Of a stretch of 35,850 bases of DNA, positions 1-10,151 are shown one piece after another. The position numbers and the translations under genes were made by a program. The stretch is taken from positions 1 through 35,850 of the forward strand of contig NZ_JAURVJ010000191.1 in NCBI RefSeq assembly GCF_030655615.1, written 5' to 3'. Position 1 is the stretch's first letter. Each line of letters starts with the position of its first letter. The notes under the pieces are model-generated. The model worked only from the letters and a program-made list of their open reading frames with translations. It had not been told where the DNA came from and did no database searches. Source of the stretch: Nocardioides sp. (GTDB lineage: Bacteria > Actinomycetota > Actinomycetes > Propionibacteriales > Nocardioidaceae).

Positions 1-1
1 C

Positions 2-346
2 ACCAAGGTCACCATCAAGCCCGTCATCGACCTCAACACCAACCTGACCACCGACAGCTACGTCCCCAGCACCGCGATTGCCGAACAGGTCGACCTCCGC
101 GACCGACGCTGCGTGTTCCCGTTCTGCACCCGCACCCGCACCGACCGCGACCACCGCATCCCCTACGACACAGGTGGGGACACAGGCGGGCAGACCGAGT
201 CCACCAACATCGCCCGCCTGTGCCGAGGCCACCACCGCGCCAAGACCTTCAGCACCTGGACCTACGACATACCCGCCCCCGGCGTTTACGTCTGGCACTC
301 ACCCGCCGGCAACACCCTGCTCGTCGACCGCACCGCCGAACCCTGA
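2..346 (+). CDS. HNH endonuclease, DUF222/13E12-type, C-terminal part (5' end outside window)
   Basis: The reading frame is open from the first bases and ends at TGA 344-346, so only the last 114 residues are present. The sequence carries an HNH nuclease domain: a Cys-x4-Cys pair (CVFPFC), then DHRIPYD, a Gly-rich turn, N-I-A-R-L-C and the closing GHHRAK. This arrangement is typical of the C-terminal HNH domain of DUF222 proteins, the family that includes the mycobacterial 13E12 repeat proteins, which are multicopy in actinobacteria. The DUF222 part would lie upstream, outside the window. Cleavage activity and target are unknown. A second, full-length member lies at 18014-19243 but its HNH sequence is clearly different, so this is not a recent duplicate. 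A strong hairpin follows the stop. Confidence 0.85.
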   Translation, partial: TKVTIKPVIDLNTNLTTDSYVPSTAIAEQVDLRDRRCVFPFCTRTRTDRDHRIPYDTGGDTGGQTESTNIARLCRGHHRAKTFSTWTYDIPAPGVYVWHSPAGNTLLVDRTAEP

Positions 347-362
347 CCACCCCGCCCCGACA

Positions 363-383
363 CCCCGCCCACACCGGGCGGGG
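363..383. terminator. Hairpin between convergent genes
   Basis: CCCCGCCC (363-370), a 5-base loop, and GGGCGGGG (376-383) form a perfect 8-bp all-GC stem 17 bases after the HNH stop codon. It lies between that gene and the convergent gene ending at 415, so it can serve both. There is no T-tract, as is usual for hairpin terminators in high-GC actinobacteria. Confidence 0.65.
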
Positions 384-414
384 CCACAGGCATGTCCGGT
401 GGGCCCGGGACGCG

Positions 415-1896
415 TCAGGCGTCGGGCTCGCCCGACGTCGGCGCGCCGGGAGCGGGGGTGGCCTCGGGGGTCGGGTCCGGCGCAGGGGCCGGGGCAGCCT
501 CGGGAGCCGGGGTCGGCGCAGGTGCTGGAGCGGCCTCGGGGGCCAGCGCAGGCTCGGCGGCGGGAGCCGAGTCAGGAGCAGGAGCGGACTCAGCAGGCGC
601 GTCGGTCGTCGGGGCCGGCTGTCCGTCGCGCTGACCACGACCACCACGACGCCCACGCCCGGTGCGTGGCTCGCCGGAGCGACCCTCGCCCGGCCGACCG
701 CCACCCTCACCACGGCCGCCCTCACCACGGCCACCACCCGGACGACCGCCACCCGGACGACCGCCACCCCCGCCGCGACCCGGGCGCGGTCCGCGCTCGG
801 GGCGGGCCTCGGCGTGGCCGCCGAGGAACAGGTCGGCGGCACCGGTGACCAGCGGACCGGCCAGGGCCTCGGGCGAGAGCCAGAGCTGGGCGAGGCCGTC
901 GTCCTCGAGCACGGGGACGGCGACGCGGACGTCGGTCATGGTGACCTGGTGGTCGAACATCTCGAGCACGAACTCGTCGACGTTGCGCAGCGAGGCCACG
1001 ACCTCGACGACCGGGCGCTTGCGGGCCGAGACCAGGCGCTGGACGAGCGAGTCGGTGGCGGACGACGTACGGCCCTTGGGGCGGCTGCCGCCGTCGAGCT
1101 GGTGCATCGCGGCACCGACGGCGTCGAGGGCGGTCTCGAAGACCTCGGTCCAGCCGTCGGCGCGCAGGACGACCTCGACCGGTCCACCGCGACCGGCACC
1201 GCCGCCGCGGGCGAGCTCGTCGGCCGTGCGGCGTCGGGGCTTGGTGAGCGCGACCGGGACCTGCAGCCAGCCCCCACCCTTGGTGGGCGGCGGGGTGACC
1301 AGCGAGATCGGCGTGACCTTGCCGCCGGCGAGGACGAGCGCGTCGGCGCGGGCGAGCTGGCGGCGGTCGAGCTTGCCGAGGTCGACGGCGCCGTGGTGGC
1401 CGGCCGCGATGGCGTCGATGACCGCGGTGACGGTGGTGGAGGTGCGGACGGCCTTCCAGAACTCCTCGCCCGCGCCGGACGGCACCCGGTCGAGCCCGAG
1501 CGCGACCATGACGAGGGGCTCGCGACCGGTGACGCCGAGGCGGCGCAGGGCCTCGCGCAGCGGGTCGGCCGCGGCGGGCACGCCGGCGTTGACGGCCTCG
1601 ACGACGCCGAGGCGGAAGGCCTGGTGGGCCAGCCCGACGTGCGGGCGGAAGCGCGGGGCGACGTGACCGAGCGTGGCCTGGTCGGCGTAGGCCTCGCCCG
1701 AGCGCTCGACCTGCGACTGCAGCACGGCGGCGACGGCGAGCCGGACGACCTGCTGGGTCAGCCACTCGCGCGGCGTCACGCTCCACACGTCGGCGCTCTG
1801 CGCCGCGGCCGCGGCGAGCTGACGGTCGGACGGCTTCTCCGGCACCGCCAACCGGCGCGCCGGCAGGATCAGCTCTCGGGACAACGACTCAGCCAT
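415..1896 (-). CDS. Unknown protein with RG-rich and Pro/Ala-rich C-terminal tail
   Basis: A 493-residue protein that I do not recognise. Residues 1 to about 368 look like a folded, mainly alpha-helical region with no motif I can name. Residues 369-426 are Gly/Arg-rich with repeated GGRPGG and GRGEGG units, resembling RGG boxes of nucleic-acid-binding proteins. Residues 427-493 are almost only Pro, Ala, Glu, Thr and Ser with net negative charge. There is no signal peptide or membrane segment, so it is probably cytoplasmic. I chose ATG 1896 over the GTG at 1920 because a TACGGT hexamer lies 7 bases upstream of it, the leaderless pattern common in this window. It appears to be transcribed alone. 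An RNA- or DNA-binding role is only an inference from the tail composition. Confidence 0.75.
   Translation of the reverse strand: MAESLSRELILPARRLAVPEKPSDRQLAAAAAQSADVWSVTPREWLTQQVVRLAVAAVLQSQVERSGEAYADQATLGHVAPRFRPHVGLAHQAFRLGVVEAVNAGVPAAADPLREALRRLGVTGREPLVMVALGLDRVPSGAGEEFWKAVRTSTTVTAVIDAIAAGHHGAVDLGKLDRRQLARADALVLAGGKVTPISLVTPPPTKGGGWLQVPVALTKPRRRTADELARGGGAGRGGPVEVVLRADGWTEVFETALDAVGAAMHQLDGGSRPKGRTSSATDSLVQRLVSARKRPVVEVVASLRNVDEFVLEMFDHQVTMTDVRVAVPVLEDDGLAQLWLSPEALAGPLVTGAADLFLGGHAEARPERGPRPGRGGGGGRPGGGRPGGGRGEGGRGEGGGRPGEGRSGEPRTGRGRRGGRGQRDGQPAPTTDAPAESAPAPDSAPAAEPALAPEAAPAPAPTPAPEAAPAPAPDPTPEATPAPGAPTSGEPDA
704..763. repeat. Two back-to-back pairs of 15-bp tandem repeats in the RG-tail coding region
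   Basis: CCCTCACCACGGCC(G/A) occurs twice in tandem (704-718, 719-733), followed by CCACCCGGACGACCG twice (734-748, 749-763). They encode the GGRPG and GRGEG units of the Arg/Gly tail on the minus strand. The unit length of 15 is a multiple of 3, so copy-number change would lengthen or shorten the tail without shifting the frame. Confidence 0.8.
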
Positions 1897-1903
1897 ACCG
1901 GGA

Positions 1904-1909
1904 ACCGTA
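1904..1909 (-). promoter_or_regulatory. -10 element (TACGGT), leaderless start at 1896
   Basis: Read on the minus strand, TACGGT ends 7 bases before ATG 1896. No Shine-Dalgarno sequence is visible. This fits the TANNNT-N6/7-start pattern seen at many genes here. Confidence 0.5.
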
Positions 1910-1932
1910 ACCGTGGGCACCGACCACGAGCC

Positions 1933-1945
1933 CCCGAGGGTCGGG
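1933..1945. terminator. Weak hairpin downstream of mtr
   Basis: CCCGA (1933-1937), GGG loop, TCGGG (1941-1945) forms a 5-bp stem about 29 bases past the mtr stop codon. It is the only hairpin I see that could end the adhC-zwf-mtr operon. It is short and could be chance. Confidence 0.3.
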
Positions 1946-1973
1946 CCCCGGTGAGACGCCGGTCAGCAGCGGA

Positions 1974-3398
1974 TCAGCCCTCGAGCTCGGACTCCAGGTC
2001 GAGCAGGGCGTTCTCGACGACCTCGGCGGGGCTCGGGTGGATCCAGTACTGGCTGCGCGCGAGCCCGCGGACCGGGAGGTCGTGGACCATCGCCTGGATC
2101 AGCGGCTGGACGAGCACCGACGCCACGGGGCCGACGACGTGCGCGCCGACGAGGAGACCCGTCGATCGCCGGGCGAGCAGCTTGACGAAGCCGGTGGCCT
2201 CCGGGTCGTCGTCGAGGTCGCCGGCCATCGCCCAGCCGTAGGCGATGTCGGCGACGTCGTGGGTCGCGACGACCACGTCGTCGCCGTGCTCGTCGCGCGC
2301 CTGGGCCTCGGTCAGCCCGACGGACGCGACCTGCGGGTGGGCGAAGACGGCCTGCGGGACGAAGCGGTGGTTGCTGGTGGCCAGGTCGGACGACCCGGCG
2401 AAGGTCGCGAGCAGGTTGGCCTGGACGATCCGGGCGTCCTGGTTGGCCACGTGCTTGAGCGGCTCGTGACTGCTGGCGTCGCCGAGCGACCACACGCCGG
2501 GAGCGGTCGTGCGCTGGTGCTCGTCGACCACGACCAGGCCGCGGTCGTCGGTCTCGACGCCGGCCACGTCGAGGTCGAGGGTGTCGGAGTTGGGGACCCG
2601 CCCGACGGCGACGAGGAGCACGTCGACCTCGACCTCGGAGCCGTTGTCGAGGTGGAGGGTCAGCGGTCCCGACCCGCTCACGCGCTCGACCTTGGTGCCC
2701 AGCCGCACGTCGTAGCGGCGTCGTACGCCGGCCGTCACGTGCGCGGCGACGTCGGCGTCCTGGTTGGCGAGCAGCGTGTCCTCGCCCTCGACCTGCACGA
2801 CCTCGGAGCCGTAGGCCGAGAAGACGTGGGCGAGCTCGACCCCGACGTAGCCGCCGCCGAGGACGCCGAGGCGGGCCGGCAGGGCCGGGATCCGCATGAT
2901 CGTGTCGCTGGTCTCGTAGGACACCTCGTCGAGGCCGTCGATCGGCGGCACCGCGGGCCGCGACCCGGTGGCGAGCACGACCTGGTCGGCCTCGATCTCG
3001 GCCGTGCCGCCGTCCTCGAGCGTGACGACGAGGCGCCGCTCACCGACGAACCGGGCCTCGCCGACATAGACGTCGACGTTGTCGGCGTCCTGGCGGTAGT
3101 CGCGGCCCTTCTCGGCGTTGCCGTCGATGCGGGTGAAGATCCGGTCGCGGATGGCGGGCCAGTCCGCCTCGCCGACCTCGGCGGGGATGCCGAGCACCGG
3201 CTCGCGACGGGCCGAGACCGCGACGTCGGCCGGGTGGATGAACATCTTCGACGGGATGCAGCCGCGGTTGAGGCAGGTGCCGCCGAACGGCCCCTTCTCG
3301 ACGATCGCGACCTGGAGGTGGTCGAACTGCTTGTCGACGATCGTGTTGCCGGAGCCGGCGCCGACGACGATCAGGTCGTAGTGGTGGACGTCGCTCAC
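1974..3398 (-). CDS. mtr: Mycothione reductase
   Basis: A 474-residue flavoprotein disulfide reductase that uses NADPH to reduce mycothione (oxidised mycothiol), the main low-molecular-weight thiol couple of actinobacteria. The N-terminal FAD-binding motif is GAGSGN (13-18), with the Asn seen in mycothione reductases. The redox pair is C42/C47 in GGTCLNRGCIPSK. The NAD(P) motif GGGYVG lies mid-protein, followed by the second FAD motif ending in LGDASS. The C-terminal HPSPAEVVE supplies the catalytic His454-Glu459 dyad. Phrases such as YGWAM and QYWIHP match the M. tuberculosis enzyme as I remember it. It is the last gene of a five-gene operon; its ATG overlaps the stop of the preceding gene by 4 bases (ATGA), so translation is probably coupled. 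Confidence 0.93.
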   Translation of the reverse strand: MSDVHHYDLIVVGAGSGNTIVDKQFDHLQVAIVEKGPFGGTCLNRGCIPSKMFIHPADVAVSARREPVLGIPAEVGEADWPAIRDRIFTRIDGNAEKGRDYRQDADNVDVYVGEARFVGERRLVVTLEDGGTAEIEADQVVLATGSRPAVPPIDGLDEVSYETSDTIMRIPALPARLGVLGGGYVGVELAHVFSAYGSEVVQVEGEDTLLANQDADVAAHVTAGVRRRYDVRLGTKVERVSGSGPLTLHLDNGSEVEVDVLLVAVGRVPNSDTLDLDVAGVETDDRGLVVVDEHQRTTAPGVWSLGDASSHEPLKHVANQDARIVQANLLATFAGSSDLATSNHRFVPQAVFAHPQVASVGLTEAQARDEHGDDVVVATHDVADIAYGWAMAGDLDDDPEATGFVKLLARRSTGLLVGAHVVGPVASVLVQPLIQAMVHDLPVRGLARSQYWIHPSPAEVVENALLDLESELEG

Positions 3399-4083
3399 TC
3401 GGGCAGGCTCCGGTCAGGTAGGTCGCCCAGCTGGGCGAAGTGGTCGAGATAGGGGGTGATGTCGCCCTCGACGACGTAGGACTCCAGCTGCTCCGTCGTA
3501 CGACGGCTCACCAGCGCCCGGAAGAGATCAAAGCCGGGCGCCTCGAGGACGACCCCGGGCTCGCCGTCGCCCGACGACCACGACCACTCCTCGGAGCGGA
3601 GGGCCACCGGCGGGAGGTCGCCGAGCGCGCCGGCCAACCGCTCCGCGAGCGTCTCACGCACCGACGCGAGGCCGGCCGTGTCACGGGCGCCGGGGCGTTC
3701 GAGCGCGCCGCGCAGGTCCTGCTCGTGGATGATCGCGTCGTTGAGCGGGCGCACGTCCTGCTCGCGAATGTAGGCCTCCATGCCGTCGGCGAGCGCGACC
3801 CACTCGTCGAGCACCTCGAGGCTGGTGCGGCCGCGGCGCGTGTCGACCTGTGCCTGCGTCCAGTCGGGGTGGTGGTCGTCGGGCTCGTCGCCGTCGAGCA
3901 CGTCGGCCGCGAGGCCGACCATGTGCGACAGCAGGTCGTGCGCCGACCAGTCGGGGCAGGCCGGCACCGTCAGGTTCATCGCCTGCGGGCCGTCGTGCTC
4001 GACGGCATCGACGACCAGGCCGCGCACGCGGTCGAGCACGCCGCGCCACTCGACGGCGGCGTCGGGCCCCTCCAGCTGCTGGG

Positions 4084-4087
<4 letters not shown>
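3395..4087 (-). CDS. Maleylpyruvate isomerase/DinB-like family protein (possibly mycothiol-dependent)
   Basis: A 230-residue protein of the DinB/mycothiol-dependent maleylpyruvate isomerase superfamily. The N-terminal four-helix part has the family sequence CPDWSAHDLLSHMVG (His50, His55) and IIHEQDLRGAL (His121, Asp124), which are the expected metal-binding helices. The C-terminal part (about 150-230), with R-RRTTEQL and a short beta region, matches the usual C-terminal extension of actinobacterial members. The substrate cannot be told. Family members use mycothiol as a cofactor or for thiol transfer, so its position immediately before mtr, with ATGA overlaps on both sides, supports a mycothiol-linked role. 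Assignment to the superfamily is firm; the specific isomerase activity is not shown. Confidence 0.8.
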
Positions 4088-5888
<1,801 letters not shown>

Positions 5889-5892
<4 letters not shown>

Positions 5893-7283
5893 CCCTGCTT
5901 CTCCCACGGCGGTGTCGGGCCCCAGGTGTCCTTGGCGTAGGTCTGGGTCTCCGGCGGGTCGTCGAGCAGCGGCTGGCAGACCTGCCACAGGCGGTCGACC
6001 TCGTCGGCGCGGGCGAACAGCAGCTGGTCGCCGTGGAAGACGTCGAGCAGGATCCGCTCGTAGGCCGCCAGCGGGTGGTCGTCGGGGAAGTCCTCGGCGT
6101 AGTCGAGGGTCAGCGTCGCGGGGGCCACCTCGAGCTCGGGTCCGGGGCGCTTGCCGCGCACCTTGACGGCCACCTTGGCCTCGTCGCTGAGGTCGAGCAC
6201 CAGCTCGTGGGGGTGGCCCTCGTCGCCGGTGTCACCGAAGAGCGCCGGGTCGGGCTCGCGGAACCGGACCGTCACGGTGCGCCGGTCGTCGGCCATGGCC
6301 TTGCCGGTGCGCAGGTGGAAGGGGACGCCCCGCCAGCGGTCGGTGTCGACGTAGGCCGTGAGCGCGACGAGGGTCTCCACGTCGGAGTCGTCGGCCACGT
6401 CCTCGTCGTCGCGGTAGCCGTCGAACTGGCCGTAGACGGTGTCGCCCTTGGTGAAGGGCTGCAGCGCCTCGAACACGGCCGCCTTGGCGTCGCGCACCGA
6501 CTCGGCCGTCAGGTCGGCGGGCGGCTCGAGCGCGACGAAGCCGAGGATCTGGCTGAGGTGGGTGGTGACCATGTCGCGCAGGGCGCCGACGGTCTCGTAG
6601 AAGCTGCCCCGGCCCTCGAGCCCCAGGGTCTCGGGGACGTCGATCTGCACCGAGGACACGTTGTCGCGGTTCCACACGCTGCCAAAGACCCGGTTGGCGA
6701 AGCGGAGGGCGAGCACGTTCTGCACGGCCTCCTTGCCGAGGAAGTGGTCGACCCGGAAGACGTCGCCCTCGTCGGCGACGTCCTTGATCGCGGCGTCGAG
6801 CTCGCGCGACGAGTCGAGGTCGGTGCCGAACGGCTTCTCGACGACGAGCCGGGCGCGGTCGGTGATACCCTCGCGGCCGAGCATCGCGACGATGTCGGTC
6901 ATCGACGACGGCGGCACCGAGAGGTAGACGAGACGGCGCACGTCGGACACGTCGACACCGGCCTCGTCGGCGACGTCCTGCTCGGCCTTCCCGATGGCCG
7001 CGGCGAGGTCGGCACCGTCGTCGGCGTCGGAGGTCTGGAAGGTCGCACGCTTGGCGAGATCACTGCTCTCGTCGTCGACGGATTCAGTGATGACGGCGGC
7101 GTAGTCCTCGACGTCGTGGCGTCCGGTGCCGACGACGGCGTAGGCCTCGGGCAGCCGGCCGGCCGCGCCGAGCTTGGCCAGCGCGGGGTAGATCATCCGC
7201 TTGGCGAGGTCGCCGTTGGCGCCGAACAGCACCACGACGTGCGGCGCGGGCCGCTCCAGCTCCTGCTCCGAGGTCTCAACCAT
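5889..7283 (-). CDS. zwf: Glucose-6-phosphate dehydrogenase
   Basis: A 464-residue enzyme that oxidises glucose 6-phosphate to 6-phosphogluconolactone, producing NADPH as the first step of the oxidative pentose phosphate pathway. The nucleotide-binding motif is GANGDLAKR (21-29), EKPFG is at 149-153, and the active-site signature RVDHFLGKE is at 177-185 with His180. The length is normal for the family. ATG 7283 is preferred over GTG 7292 because an AGGAG ribosome site lies 10 bases before it. The gene overlaps adhC upstream by 8 bases and the GH15 gene downstream by 4. In most actinobacteria zwf sits with tal, tkt and opcA; here it does not, so it is probably a second zwf copy that supplies NADPH to mtr and other reductases of the operon. 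Confidence 0.95.
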
Positions 7284-8361
7284 GGTGCCCACTCTCCTGG
7301 CTCGACTGGCCCAACGTGCTCACGTCGATGACCGCGCGGTAGCGCACGTCACCGTCGACCACCTTGTCGTAGTACTCGTCGACCTGGTCGGCCGAGATGA
7401 CCTCGACCGTCGCGGTGATGCCGTGCTCGGCGCAGAAGTCGAGCATCTCCTGGGTCTGCGGCAGCCCGCCGACCATGGAGCCAGCGACCGAGCGACGCAT
7501 CGTCAGCAGTGAGAACGCCCCGACGTCGAGCGACTCGCTCGGCGCACCGAGGTTGACCATGGTGCCGCCACGACCGAGCGTGCCGAGGAACGCGTCGAGG
7601 TCGACGGCGTCGCCGACGGTGTTGAGGATCAGGTCGAACGTGCCCGCGAGGTCGTCGAAGACCGACTCGTCCTCGGTGGCGTGATAGCTGGTCGCGCCGA
7701 ACTCCTTGCCGTCGGCCTCCTTGGCGTCGGTGCGGCTGAGCACGCTGACCTCGGCGCCCAGCGCGGCGGCGATCTTGACCGCTACGTGGCCGAGCCCGCC
7801 CATGCCGATGATGCCTACTTTGCTGCCCTCGGTGACGCCGTAGCGCTTGAGCGGGGCGTACGTCGTGATGCCGGCGCACAGCAGGGGCGCGACGCCGGGC
7901 AGGTCGGCGTCATCGACGCTGTCGGGGATCCTGACGACGAAGTGGTCACGGACGACGACCTGGGTCGAGTAGCCACCGTGGGTGACCTCGCCGTCGTAGC
8001 CCTCGGAGCTGTAGGTCTGGACGACGCCCTTGCTGCAGAACTGCTCCTCGCCGTCCCGGCAGGCGTCGCAATCGAGGCAGGAGTCCACGAAGCAGCCGAC
8101 ACCGACCCGGTCGCCGACGGCGTGGTCGGTGACGTCGGAGCCGACCTCGGCCACGGTGCCGAGGATCTCGTGGCCGGGGGTCATCGGGAAGATCCCCTGG
8201 CCCCACTCGTCGCGGGCCTGGTGGATGTCGGAGTGGCAGACGCCGGCGTAGGAGATGTCGATACGGACGTCGTCGGCACGCAGGTCGCGTCGCTCGAGCT
8301 CGATCGTCTCGAAGGCGGCGCTGGCCTGGGGGGTGGACAGGGCGGTGACGGTAGAAGGCAC
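7276..8361 (-). CDS. adhC: Zinc-dependent NADP alcohol dehydrogenase (AdhC/YahK type)
   Basis: A 361-residue medium-chain dehydrogenase that would interconvert aldehydes and alcohols with NADP(H). Catalytic zinc ligands are C42 (GVCHSD) and H64/E65 (PGHE); the structural zinc is held by C95, C98, C101 and C109. The Rossmann motif is GMGGLGH, and the C-terminal ETQEMLDFCAEHG and DVRYRFVID-like segments are typical of E. coli YahK and mycobacterial AdhC, broad aldehyde reductases. The frame stays open back to 8448, but GTG 8361 is chosen because TACGGT lies exactly 6 bases upstream and the family N-terminus fits there; the longer version would run into the divergent gene at 8447. It is the first gene of the adhC-zwf-GH15-DinB-mtr operon. 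Confidence 0.9.
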   Translation of the reverse strand: MPSTVTALSTPQASAAFETIELERRDLRADDVRIDISYAGVCHSDIHQARDEWGQGIFPMTPGHEILGTVAEVGSDVTDHAVGDRVGVGCFVDSCLDCDACRDGEEQFCSKGVVQTYSSEGYDGEVTHGGYSTQVVVRDHFVVRIPDSVDDADLPGVAPLLCAGITTYAPLKRYGVTEGSKVGIIGMGGLGHVAVKIAAALGAEVSVLSRTDAKEADGKEFGATSYHATEDESVFDDLAGTFDLILNTVGDAVDLDAFLGTLGRGGTMVNLGAPSESLDVGAFSLLTMRRSVAGSMVGGLPQTQEMLDFCAEHGITATVEVISADQVDEYYDKVVDGDVRYRAVIDVSTLGQSSQESGHHG

Positions 8362-8367
8362 GCGTCG

Positions 8368-8373
8368 ACCGTA
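8368..8373 (-). promoter_or_regulatory. -10 element (TACGGT) of the adhC-zwf-mtr operon
   Basis: Minus-strand TACGGT followed by 6 bases and the GTG start at 8361. No ribosome site is present between them, so the transcript is probably leaderless. Confidence 0.55.
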
Positions 8374-8409
8374 GGCAGGCGCGCGACCGCGTCCAGACAC
8401 CTGTGGGGG

Positions 8410-8432
8410 TGACCGGAGGCGGCCTCCGGTCA
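8410..8432. promoter_or_regulatory. Perfect 11-1-11 inverted repeat, candidate operator in a divergent promoter
   Basis: TGACCGGAGGC (8410-8420), one central G, and its exact reverse complement (8422-8432). It lies in the 85-base gap between adhC (leftward, start 8361) and the SDR gene (rightward, start 8447). It covers the region about 15-37 bases before the SDR start, where a repressor could block the -35 region, and about 50-70 bases before adhC, where an activator could bind. The binding protein is unknown. Confidence 0.55.
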
Positions 8433-8446
8433 GCCACGATGAAGCC

Positions 8447-9247
8447 ATGGATCTGGGAATTCAAGGCAAGACGGCCGTCGTCACGGGTGGCGCCGGGGGC
8501 ATGGGTCGCCACATCACGCGGATGCTCCTCGAGGAGGGCGTGCAGGTGGTGATGGTCGACATCAGCAAGGACGCGCTCGACGACGCCGTCGCGTGGCTGC
8601 CGGACGGTCTCCCCAAGCCCCTCACCGTGCCGTGCGACCTCTCGACCGACGCTGCGGCCCGGGAGCTGGCCGCCACGGTCAAGGACCTGGCCGGCGAGGT
8701 CGACATCCTGGTCAGCGGCGCCGGCATCACCGGTGCCACCGGCGCGTTCCACGAGATCAGCGACGACGACTGGATCGAGGCCATCAACACCAACCTGCTG
8801 TCGGCCGTCCGCGTGACCCGGGCGTTCCTGCCGAGCCTGCGCCAGGGCGGCTGGGGCCGCATCGTCTACATCAACAGCGAGGACGCCGTGCAGCCCTACG
8901 ACGACGAGCTGCCCTACTGCGCCTCCAAGGCCGGCCTGCTGTCCTTCGCCCGTGGCCTGGCCCGCGCCTACGCCGACGACGGCCTGCTCATCAACTCCGT
9001 CTCCCCCGCGTTCGTCGAGACCCCGATGACCGACAAGATGATGGAGAAGCGCGCCGACGAGAACGACACGTCGTTCGACGAGGCCATCGAGTCGTTCCTC
9101 ACCGAGGAGCGGCCCTACATGGAGCTCGGTCGCCGCGGGAAGCCCGAGGAGGTCGCCGCCGTGGTGGTCTTCCTCTGCTCGGCCCTGGCCTCGTTCGTCA
9201 ACGGCGCCAACTACCGCGTCGACTCCGGCTCCGTCGCCACCCTCTGA
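8447..9247 (+). CDS. Short-chain dehydrogenase/reductase
   Basis: A 266-residue classical SDR of unknown substrate. The cofactor motif TGGAGGMG is at 13-20, followed by acidic Asp in VVMVDIS, which suggests NAD(H) preference. The catalytic Ser144 (YINSED), Tyr157 and Lys161 (YCASK) are intact. The C-terminal region has an unusual acidic, Met-rich insertion (about 195-220, ETPMTDKMMEKRADEND) before the GRRGKPEEVAA helix. No ribosome site precedes ATG 8447; a CACGAT hexamer 6 bases upstream may be its -10 element. It is transcribed away from adhC and a hairpin follows the stop, so it is probably a single-gene unit controlled at the palindrome 8410-8432. Confidence 0.88.
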   Translation: MDLGIQGKTAVVTGGAGGMGRHITRMLLEEGVQVVMVDISKDALDDAVAWLPDGLPKPLTVPCDLSTDAAARELAATVKDLAGEVDILVSGAGITGATGAFHEISDDDWIEAINTNLLSAVRVTRAFLPSLRQGGWGRIVYINSEDAVQPYDDELPYCASKAGLLSFARGLARAYADDGLLINSVSPAFVETPMTDKMMEKRADENDTSFDEAIESFLTEERPYMELGRRGKPEEVAAVVVFLCSALASFVNGANYRVDSGSVATL

Positions 9248-9251
9248 CCGA

Positions 9252-9274
9252 AGCCGGGGGGGTCCCCGGTGGCT
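9252..9274. terminator. GC hairpin after the SDR gene
   Basis: CCGGGG (9254-9259), GGGT loop, CCCCGG (9264-9269), with extra partial pairing outside (AGCC/GGCT). It begins a few bases after the SDR stop and lies before the convergent crotonase gene, so it may serve both. Confidence 0.6.
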
Positions 9275-9310
9275 GAGGTGCGGGGAGCGCCGACGACGAC
9301 CCTCGAAGCC

Positions 9311-10093
9311 CTACTTGCCCGTCCACCTCGGCGGGCGCTTCTCGGCGAACGCCGTGGCGCCCTCGGTGGCGTCGGCGGAGCCGAAGACCGGCATCATCAT
9401 CTCGCCCTGCTTGGTCCAGCGCTCGGCGTGCGACCAGTCGGGTGACTCGAGGGCGACCTGCTTGGTGGTCGCGACGGCGAGCGGGCCGTTGGCCGCGATC
9501 GTCGCGGCCAGTGCCAGCGCCGCGTCGAGGGCTGTGCCCTCGGGCACGACACGGTTGACCAGGCCCAGGTCGGCGGCGCGGGCCGCGGTGATCGGCTCGC
9601 CGGTGAGGAGCATCTCGAGCGCGATGGCCTGCGGGATGCGCTGCGGCAGCAGCATCGCCGCGCCGGCGCCGGCGACGAGCCCTCGCTTGACCTCCGGGAC
9701 GCCGAGCTTGGCGGTCTCGGCGGCGACCACGAGGTCGCAGGCGAGCAGCAGCTCGAAGCCGCCGGCGACGGCGTACCCCTCGACCGCGGCGACCAGCGGC
9801 TTGCGCGGCGGCCGCTCGGTGATCCCGCCCAGCCCGCGGCCCTCGACCAGCGGCAGGTCGCCGGTGAGGAAGCCCTTGAGGTCCATGCCGGAGCAGAAGG
9901 TGCCGCCGGCGCCCGTCAGCACGCCCACCCACAGCTCGTCGCTCGCGTCGAGCTCGTCGACGGCGGCCGCGATGCCGCGGGCGACCGCGCCGTCGAGGGC
10001 GTTGCGCGCCCCGGGCCGGTTGATGGTGATGATCTGGACCCCGTCGCGGGCCTCGACCAGGACAGCGGGCTGCTCGGTGCTCTCGTCGCTCAT
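9311..10093 (-). CDS. Enoyl-CoA hydratase/isomerase (crotonase) family protein
   Basis: A 260-residue crotonase. The first oxyanion-hole segment is FCSGMDLKG (66-74) and the second is EGYAVAGGFEL (105-115). Both glutamates used by true enoyl-CoA hydratases are present: Glu114 (GGFEL) and Glu134 (GVPEV). It therefore probably hydrates trans-2-enoyl-CoA to 3-hydroxyacyl-CoA in beta-oxidation of a fatty acid or side chain, although other crotonase reactions cannot be excluded. ATG 10093 gives the usual N-terminus; an upstream in-frame ATG at 10138 would add 15 atypical residues. The gene stands alone, divergent from the secreted-protein gene at 10174 with an 80-base gap. Confidence 0.9.
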   Translation of the reverse strand: MSDESTEQPAVLVEARDGVQIITINRPGARNALDGAVARGIAAAVDELDASDELWVGVLTGAGGTFCSGMDLKGFLTGDLPLVEGRGLGGITERPPRKPLVAAVEGYAVAGGFELLLACDLVVAAETAKLGVPEVKRGLVAGAGAAMLLPQRIPQAIALEMLLTGEPITAARAADLGLVNRVVPEGTALDAALALAATIAANGPLAVATTKQVALESPDWSHAERWTKQGEMMMPVFGSADATEGATAFAEKRPPRWTGK

Positions 10094-10151
10094 GGGGGCA
10101 TTCCACCAGAGCCACGCGATCTGGCCCGTTGTGACCATGGATCAGGGCAGG

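Noticed and set aside
220..2241. Very long open frame on the + strand over the RG-tail gene and the start of mtr region
   Set aside because: Its translation is a low-complexity, Arg/Asp/Gly-rich product without any domain, while the opposite strand carries a protein with a normal composition and, further on, mtr. It is a shadow caused by GC-rich third positions.
8395..8406. AGACACCTGTGG near adhC as another TGGACA-type operator
   Set aside because: It has several mismatches to the half-sites and does not overlap a start codon. Similar partial matches occur inside genes, for example at about 19709.
8361..8448. Longer version of adhC starting at 8448
   Set aside because: It would overlap the start of the divergent SDR and the palindrome 8410-8432, and add 29 residues without family similarity. 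GTG 8361 has a TACGGT hexamer 6 bases upstream.
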